DNA from: Pirellulales bacterium
GTDB lineage: Bacteria > Planctomycetota > Planctomycetia > Pirellulales > JAICIG01
Length of the DNA: 11,920 nt
Direction of reading: 5' to 3'
Assembly: GCA_025924495.1 (NCBI GenBank)
Contig: JAICIG010000243.1
Coordinates: 1-11,920 of the forward strand
A model generated the notes under the pieces. It was given only the letters and a program-made list of their open reading frames with translations. It had not been told where the DNA came from and made no database searches. The position numbers and the translations under genes were made by a program. Shown here piece after piece: positions 6,973-11,920 of the stretch (position 1 is its first letter; each line of letters starts with the position of its first letter).

Positions 6973-8202
6973 ATGCAAGCACATCCAATTCACCGTTGGC
7001 TCTTGCCGGCAGGCCTGGTGGGTCTGGCCGCGTTGAGCATCGGCAGCCGTTCCGGCAATTGGCTGCTGGCAATCCTCGGCGCCTTGGCCACGGGCGGAGC
7101 CCTCTGGCAGCTTTACCATTCGCGCACGCATCGCAAAGTTCTCGCGATTGCCGCTGACGGTGGCGATGACGCTGCCGAGGGCGACTCGCCCGCTGCCCCG
7201 CTCGCGTCCGGCGATTTGGGATCGCTCGTTGAAGACATGCTCAGCCGCCAGCGATATGCGCTCTTGCTGCGGAAACAACTCGTTTCCAATCTGACCGCGG
7301 AACAATTCGAACAGTCCCGCGAAGCCCTCGAGCAAAATATGGCGCTGGTCCCGGCAGGTAACGTGTCGTTGGCGCCGGCCGACAGAAAATCTGACGAAGA
7401 AGATGGGGCCGAGGATCAGGCCGCAACTCTGACGCGACACGTCGATGCTTTGTTCCTCGATCGCTATCCGGTCACGAACCGCCAGTATCGCGAGTTCGTG
7501 GCGGCCGGCGGTTACGAGCAGATGTCGATCTGGGATCCGCAAATCTGGACGGCCGTGTTCGATTTCGTCGATTCGACAGGAAATCCCGGGCCTCGATTCT
7601 GGAAGAACGGTCGATACCCGCGGGGAGAAGATGACTTTCCCGTCGTCGGCGTCTGCTGGTACGAAGCCAGCGCCTATGCACGTTGGGTGGGAAAACGCTT
7701 GCCGACCGAGGCCGAATGGGTCAAGGCGGGAAGCTGGCCCGTCCCGCTTTCAAACAACCGGCAATGGCAGCGCAAGTTTCCCTGGGGCGACACGATGGAT
7801 CGCGAGCGCTGCAACCTGTGGGGATCAGGGCCGGGCAAAGTCGTGGCAGTCGGCGAATTCTCCTCGGGCGTCAGCGTCGGCGGGGTGTACCAGTTGATTG
7901 GCAACGTGTGGGAATGGACCACCGGGAACTTCGGCGGACCGGACTGTCCTGTGCGAGATCTGACGCTGCCGGTGCCGATGAAGAGCATCCGAGGCGGAGC
8001 CTTCGACACGTACTTCGAGAACCAGGCCACCTGCCATTTTCAAAGCGGCGAGAACCCGCTGGCGCGCAAGCACAACATCGGTTTTCGCTGCGCGTTAAGT
8101 CTGTGCGATGTCGCTTCGCCCGAACCTCGCGATGAAGTCGACGCGGCGCCTAACGAAGGTGAAGAGGCCGAGATCAATTCGGCCGAAGGAGTGCATGTAT
8201 GA
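6973..8202 (+). CDS. Membrane-anchored FGE/SUMF1-like domain protein, probably non-catalytic
   Basis: The protein has 409 residues. Two close hydrophobic helices (about 8-24 and 30-47), joined by GSRSG and followed by basic HSRTHRK, form a membrane hairpin; by the positive-inside rule the rest faces the cytoplasm. An acidic linker and a helical segment (81-122) lead into a formylglycine-generating-enzyme-like fold (123-375): MALVPAG, FLDRYPVTNRQYREFVAAGGY (161-181), FPVVGVCWYEASAYARWVGKRLPTEAEW (222-249), LIGNVWEWT (308-316), IRGGAF (339-344) and NIGFRCA (368-374). The two copper-binding active-site cysteines of true FGE, expected shortly after RGG, are not present at those positions (DTYFENQATC instead), so oxidase activity is unlikely; a binding role fits better. 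The C-terminal tail (380-409) is acidic. Its stop overlaps the GTPase start by four bases (ATGA), indicating translational coupling. Confidence 0.9.
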   Translation: MQAHPIHRWLLPAGLVGLAALSIGSRSGNWLLAILGALATGGALWQLYHSRTHRKVLAIAADGGDDAAEGDSPAAPLASGDLGSLVEDMLSRQRYALLLRKQLVSNLTAEQFEQSREALEQNMALVPAGNVSLAPADRKSDEEDGAEDQAATLTRHVDALFLDRYPVTNRQYREFVAAGGYEQMSIWDPQIWTAVFDFVDSTGNPGPRFWKNGRYPRGEDDFPVVGVCWYEASAYARWVGKRLPTEAEWVKAGSWPVPLSNNRQWQRKFPWGDTMDRERCNLWGSGPGKVVAVGEFSSGVSVGGVYQLIGNVWEWTTGNFGGPDCPVRDLTLPVPMKSIRGGAFDTYFENQATCHFQSGENPLARKHNIGFRCALSLCDVASPEPRDEVDAAPNEGEEAEINSAEGVHV

Positions 8203-9101
8203 TCAAAGAAGGCGCTATGCCAATGGACTCGTATCGGCTGGCCCAGTACGCTGTCCAGGTACCGTGCTATATCTGCGGCGTCGACAATACGTACGACGCC
8301 GAACTCTGCCGCCAATGCTTTGCGCCAATGGCGCTGGCCCATCAGGCCCAGACGCAAAAAATCAGTCCGCGGATGGTGGCGGCGGTCGGCGCCAGCAGTG
8401 TAGGCAAGACGGTCTATCTCGGCATGCTGATGGACATGCTCTCGCGCCAGCCCGATCGGCTGCAAATGCTGGCTCGCGGCGCGTTTTCGATCAGTTTGCA
8501 GCAGGCCACCGCCACGGCGCTGGCCAAGGGCGAATTCCCCCATAAAACGCCCACCGAGCCCGACCGTTGGAACTGGGTGCACGCGCAACTGCGGATCACC
8601 GGGCACAAACACCCGCTGGAACTGATCATGCCCGACATGGCCGGCGAGGCGCTCTTGGAGGAAGTCGACCATCCGCACACCTACGACGTCATTCATCCGC
8701 TGTTGTCGAAGTGTTTTGGCGTGCTGATTCTGGTCGACACCGTCAAGCTGCAAAGCGGCTCGCTCGACCAGGATTACTTCACGATGAAATTGCTCAGCTA
8801 TCTGGCCGAACTCGACGAAAACCCGAAGCGCGGCTGGACAAATCGGCCGATCGGCTTCGTGCTGACTAAGGCGGATGAATGCGAAGAATGCTTCACGGAT
8901 CCCGCGGCATTCGCGCAATCGCGAGCGCCCGGGCTGTGGCGACAGTGCCAAGAACGGTTTCGCAACTATCGATTTTTTGCCGTGGGCGTGGCGGGCGGCT
9001 GCGCGTACCGCAACTCGCGAGAAGGCAGAGTTCGCGTGCCGCTCAGGATCGAGCCGCGCGGCCTCATCGAACCGTTCGAATGGTTGGTGAAGCAAGGCTG
9101 A
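8199..9101 (+). CDS. Zinc-ribbon P-loop GTPase (double-GTPase/TRAFAC-like family)
   Basis: The protein has 300 residues. An N-terminal zinc ribbon (C23-xx-C26 and C37-xx-C40) precedes a P-loop GTPase domain: Walker A GASSVGKT at 64-71, a D146-MAG-E switch II motif (G3, DxxG), hydrophobic strand GVLILVD at 174-180, and a G4-like TKAD at 223-226 giving guanine specificity. VGVAGG at 262-267 may be the G5 loop. The arrangement resembles the family called double-GTPase 2 in GTPase-associated conflict systems; this is recognition from motifs, not a search. It has no membrane span. An AAGGAG site (8186-8191) seven bases upstream supports the ATG at 8199, which overlaps the FGE-like stop (ATGA). It probably hydrolyses GTP as a switch controlled by the GAP1-like protein encoded next and recruited to the membrane by the FGE-like partner. 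Confidence 0.85.
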   Translation: MIKEGAMPMDSYRLAQYAVQVPCYICGVDNTYDAELCRQCFAPMALAHQAQTQKISPRMVAAVGASSVGKTVYLGMLMDMLSRQPDRLQMLARGAFSISLQQATATALAKGEFPHKTPTEPDRWNWVHAQLRITGHKHPLELIMPDMAGEALLEEVDHPHTYDVIHPLLSKCFGVLILVDTVKLQSGSLDQDYFTMKLLSYLAELDENPKRGWTNRPIGFVLTKADECEECFTDPAAFAQSRAPGLWRQCQERFRNYRFFAVGVAGGCAYRNSREGRVRVPLRIEPRGLIEPFEWLVKQG

Positions 9102-9144
9102 TGGCGCGGCAGGCGAGCGCTTAACGCCGGTTTCGACGTGCGTC

Positions 9145-10584
9145 TTGCCGATCTTTTACTCGCACAAGGCTTCGAGCGTGCTCATCGAACAAGCGATTTT
9201 CACTTCGACACAGTCGATCCGGCTCGACGGGTACCAGATCGCCGCATGCAGTCGCGGCATCGACGCCGCCGACCTGCGCGAACTGGCCGTCTGGGGGCCA
9301 TCACACGATTCGCTGTTGGAAACTGGCGACGATGCGGTCAGCATTAATTTCCATCCGTTGCCCAGCGGCGCCTTCTGCATTTCCAAGACGACGCCCGCCG
9401 GCAGCGAATACAGCGGCCGTTCCGGCGCCAAGATATATACGCAGTGCTTCATAACGCCGCGCAGCGTGCTGGCGCGATTCGCAAACAACCCCTTTGCCGT
9501 ACTGAATGCGGCCTTCGCTCAAGGCTCGCTGAAAGTGCATGATCCTTTGCCGGAGCAGCTCGAGCCATTCCGACTGGCCGGCAAAACGGCCGCGGTCGAC
9601 CGATCATTGTTGGGCCAGTTGTTGGGCGAGCCCGGCCCCGCGTGGCTGGGCGCGATTGTCCACGCCGCCTTAACGAGCACCTCGCTGGCGCTGGCCGCCG
9701 GCGCGAATATCATCCGCCTGGTCTCGGGCTTGATCAACTGCTTACCGCCCGAGTGCCGCACCGAGTTCTCATTTTCCACTGGTTTGAAGCACTCGCCGCG
9801 GCGCCCCTTTCGCATCCACAACCTGGGGAACGATACCGGCGAGCAACGAAGGATGTTGCGGCAGCAACAGACGACTGTGCTGGAGCTTTGCGGCAAGCCG
9901 CCTCAACAATTTATTCCGGCCGAAGGTTGGAGCGCCTTCGTCGCCGGATGCCTTGCCTCAGGTAAGACCGATTTTTTAGCGCAGGAATTGTCCAAACCAC
10001 GCCCCGGACTCGCCTTGCCCGACTTGCAGCAGTTGGGCAACGATTTGCTCAAGAATCTGGCTGCTCGTGAGCCGGCGCGCAATATCAATGCCGACCCGCC
10101 GGGCGCGCAGCCAATCTCCGTTGGCGCGCCGGCGAGCGAAGCCGCCGGACAAGCAGACGATCCACCGCCCGTCGCGCCCAAAGCAGCCGCAGCGGCGGAA
10201 GACCAGCGGCGGGCAGACGCCGCCCACCGCCGTTTTCAGCGGGCTGCCCAGGCGCTCGCCCAACAAGCGCCAAGCGACGAGTTGGAACCTGATCCAGCAC
10301 AGGTTCTTGGCTCGCACTGCCCGGCGGCCCTCGAACAGCTCGAACGACTTGATGATACGGTGTTCGAAGCGATCGCCGGAAAGCCCGGCGCCCTCGACCA
10401 GCTGCGGAAGCTATGGCCTGAGGTGCTGGCCAAGCTCGGTCCCGATCTGATCGAAGAATCTCGCGAACAGTATGTCCGACACGCGCTGCGCGTCTGGAGA
10501 GATTGCCTCGAAGGAGACCAGATCCGCAATCCCGCCCTGGCTGTGGCCGCCATGGACGTGGTCTGCCTGCTGTTCAACGAATGA
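9145..10584 (+). CDS. GAP1-like GTPase-associated protein
   Basis: The protein has 479 residues from the TTG at 9145. An N-terminal region (about 12-130) resembles the GAP1 N-terminal domain type 2: EQAIFTSTQSIRLDGYQIAACSRGI, then a GxFCISKT strand, SEYSGRSGAKIYTQCFI (87-103) and RFANNPFAVL. The middle (about 150-310) is mixed helix and strand with EFSFSTGLKHSPRRPFRI near 207-224. A Pro/Ala linker (about 312-350) leads to an all-helical C-terminal domain (355-479). GAP1 proteins are predicted partners of adjacent GTPases; the mechanism is not established, and GTPase activation is not shown here. The start is uncertain: GTG at 9178 has AAGG eight bases upstream and would begin exactly at the conserved part (LIEQAIFTS), so a 468-residue product is quite possible. 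A seven-codon frame (9101-9124) overlaps the GTPase stop. Confidence 0.75.
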   Translation: MPIFYSHKASSVLIEQAIFTSTQSIRLDGYQIAACSRGIDAADLRELAVWGPSHDSLLETGDDAVSINFHPLPSGAFCISKTTPAGSEYSGRSGAKIYTQCFITPRSVLARFANNPFAVLNAAFAQGSLKVHDPLPEQLEPFRLAGKTAAVDRSLLGQLLGEPGPAWLGAIVHAALTSTSLALAAGANIIRLVSGLINCLPPECRTEFSFSTGLKHSPRRPFRIHNLGNDTGEQRRMLRQQQTTVLELCGKPPQQFIPAEGWSAFVAGCLASGKTDFLAQELSKPRPGLALPDLQQLGNDLLKNLAAREPARNINADPPGAQPISVGAPASEAAGQADDPPPVAPKAAAAAEDQRRADAAHRRFQRAAQALAQQAPSDELEPDPAQVLGSHCPAALEQLERLDDTVFEAIAGKPGALDQLRKLWPEVLAKLGPDLIEESREQYVRHALRVWRDCLEGDQIRNPALAVAAMDVVCLLFNE

Positions 10585-10586
10585 TC

Positions 10587-10602
10587 GCGGCGTCCGAGCC
10601 GC
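10587..10602. terminator. Weak stem-loop between convergent genes
   Basis: GCGGC (10587-10591) and GCCGC (10598-10602) can pair around a six-base loop in the 24-base gap between the GAP1-like stop and the carA stop. The stem is short and there is only a brief CTTT after it on the plus strand, so termination here is a weak guess. Confidence 0.2.
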
Positions 10603-10608
10603 CCGCTT

Positions 10609-11748
10609 TCATCCGTTGCGCTTCAGCATCTCGCGAAATTGGCCGAACAGATAATTGCTGTCATGCGGACCGGCCGACGCTTCGGGATGGTACTGGACGC
10701 TGAACGCGGGCAGAAGGCGATGGCGAATTCCTTCGATCGTACCGTCGTTCAAATTGCGGTGCGTAATTTCGAGATCAGGCGGTAGCGACGCTTCATCGAC
10801 CGCAAAACCATGATTCTGCGAAGTGATTTCCACATCGCCGGTCAAATGGTTCATCACGGGTTGGTTAGCGCCGCGATGGCCGAATTTCAGCTTGAACGTC
10901 TTCGCCCCGCAGGCGAGCGACAAGAGCTGATGACCGAGACAGATGCCGAACACCGGCGCCTTGCCTAGCACGCCGCGGATGGTTTCCGCGGCGTAGGTCA
11001 GCGGTTCGGGATCGCCGGGACCATTGGAAAGGAACACGCCGTCGGGCTGTTGATCTAGTACTTGTTCCGCCGTAGCAGTACCGGGCAGGATGGTGACTCG
11101 GCAGCCCAGCGAACGCAAGTGCCGAGCGATGTTCCATTTCATTCCATAGTCGAGCGCCACCACATGGGGCAACTGCGCATCGCGGCTGGCATCGACGGCC
11201 GACTGGGGGGCCAGGGTCGTCCATGGACTCAGTTCGGTTTGCCAAACCCGCGCTTCCGCCGGGACAACTTCTCTCACTAGATCGCGGCCGACCAATCCCG
11301 GACTCTTTTGAGCCTTGGCTACCAGGCTTGCATCGTCCAGATCGATAGTTGAAAGCACCCCCTTCATCGCGCCACGAGTGCGAATTCGCCTGACGAGGGC
11401 TCGGGTATCGATTCCGGCCAGCCCCATCACGCCGGCGGCCGCCAGATATTCGTGCAGCCCGCCCGACGCGCGGAAATTGCTGACCTGGCGGCTCAATTCG
11501 CGCACAACGAATGCCGACAAGCGAGGCCGATCGCTTTCAACGTCCTCGCTATTGATGCCGTAGTTGCCAATCTCCGGACAAGTCATCGTGACGATCTGTC
11601 CGCAGTAGCTCGGATCCGTGATGATTTCCTGGTAACCCGTCATCGACGTGTTGAAACAAACTTCGCCGTCGACTTCGCCGGCGGCGCCAAACGACGAGCC
11701 CGTGTAAACGGTTCCGTCTTCCAAGGCAAGCTTTGCAGGTTGCGGCAT
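10609..11748 (-). CDS. carA: Carbamoyl-phosphate synthase small (glutamine amidotransferase) subunit
   Basis: The 379-residue protein hydrolyses glutamine and passes ammonia to CarB for carbamoyl phosphate, feeding pyrimidine and arginine synthesis in the cytoplasm. Starting from MPQPAKLALEDGTVYTG, the N-terminal CPSase domain holds GEVCFNTSMTGYQEIITDPSY and GLAGIDTRALVRRIR. The class I glutamine amidotransferase domain holds LDYGMKWNI, NGPGDPEP and GICLGHQ with nucleophile Cys270; YHPEASAGPHD supplies the triad residues His354 and Glu356. The length matches the family. The ATG at 11748 fits the family start; the frame is open to 11853, but the extra 35 residues look non-homologous. No clear Shine-Dalgarno site is seen. 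carB is not adjacent in the window. It converges with the GAP1-like gene. Confidence 0.95.
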   Translation of the reverse strand: MPQPAKLALEDGTVYTGSSFGAAGEVDGEVCFNTSMTGYQEIITDPSYCGQIVTMTCPEIGNYGINSEDVESDRPRLSAFVVRELSRQVSNFRASGGLHEYLAAAGVMGLAGIDTRALVRRIRTRGAMKGVLSTIDLDDASLVAKAQKSPGLVGRDLVREVVPAEARVWQTELSPWTTLAPQSAVDASRDAQLPHVVALDYGMKWNIARHLRSLGCRVTILPGTATAEQVLDQQPDGVFLSNGPGDPEPLTYAAETIRGVLGKAPVFGICLGHQLLSLACGAKTFKLKFGHRGANQPVMNHLTGDVEITSQNHGFAVDEASLPPDLEITHRNLNDGTIEGIRHRLLPAFSVQYHPEASAGPHDSNYLFGQFREMLKRNG

Positions 11749-11920
11749 GTGGTGGTGCGTGGGAATTGAGGGGGCGTTTCGAGAAACCTGGCTGAGTCGG
11801 TTTATGCCGATGGCAACGAATGCAAGACCGCGCGGTAGGCGCAAGACAAGCATGCTAAAGTAATTGCGATTCGGACCCGATACGTCTCTAACGGCTGTGG
11901 GTCTCCGGGCAAAGCAAAGC
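11749..11920. other. Upstream region of carA
   Basis: This stretch lies upstream of carA and must contain its promoter unless the transcript starts outside the window. I could not identify a convincing -35/-10 pair. An in-frame open extension of carA to 11853 is present but is not conserved-looking. Confidence 0.3.

Noticed and set aside
6856..7542. 228-codon minus-strand frame across the coiled-coil/FGE-like junction
   Set aside because: It is antisense to two supported genes and shows no domain signature.
8040..9095. 351-codon open frame antisense to the GTPase gene
   Set aside because: It lies opposite a well-supported gene with canonical GTPase motifs. Its His/Arg/Gln-rich translation is typical of an antisense shadow.
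11749..11853. N-terminal extension of carA by 35 residues
   Set aside because: The extension is unlike the family, whose start aligns with MPQPAKLALEDG. It has no ribosome site and is more likely the untranslated leader.

Overview
The window looks like chromosomal DNA from a GC-rich bacterium, most likely a planctomycete (Pirellulales-like). This is an inference from the gene content: a GH/GT2 fusion, a membrane-anchored FGE-like protein beside a small GTPase, a Cys-rich secreted protein, low use of Shine-Dalgarno sites and wide intergenic gaps. No rRNA, tRNA, CRISPR array, transposase or integrase was seen.

Layout. Positions 1-1090 (minus) hold the 5' part of a gene fusing a glycoside-hydrolase-like TIM barrel to a family 2 glycosyltransferase; it runs off the left edge. 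Positions 1091-1843 carry no convincing gene but do contain a good sigma70-type promoter pointing at that fusion gene and an inverted repeat. Positions 1844-4304 (minus) form a tightly overlapping three-gene operon: a small three-helix membrane protein, lutB and lutC (lactate oxidation), with no lutA in view. Positions 4448-4948 (minus) encode a secreted Cys-rich protein followed by a clear stem-loop terminator. A 470-base divergent gap (4949-5418) follows.

Positions 5419-10584 (plus) are the most interesting part. Four co-directional, closely packed genes encode: (1) a long coiled-coil protein with internal repeats; (2) a protein with an N-terminal membrane hairpin and an FGE/SUMF1-like domain that lacks the catalytic cysteines; (3) a zinc-ribbon P-loop GTPase; (4) a protein resembling the GTPase-associated protein 1 (GAP1) family. 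GTPase plus GAP1 pairs have been predicted computationally to be cores of NTP-dependent conflict or signalling systems. The coiled-coil/FGE-like arrangement here looks like a little-described variant with no obvious toxin or nuclease effector. A working model is a membrane-tethered GTPase switch: the FGE-like domain faces the cytosol as a binding platform, the coiled coil acts as scaffold, and GAP1 acts as partner or regulator of the GTPase.

Positions 10609-11748 (minus) encode the small subunit of carbamoyl-phosphate synthase (carA), convergent with the GTPase operon.
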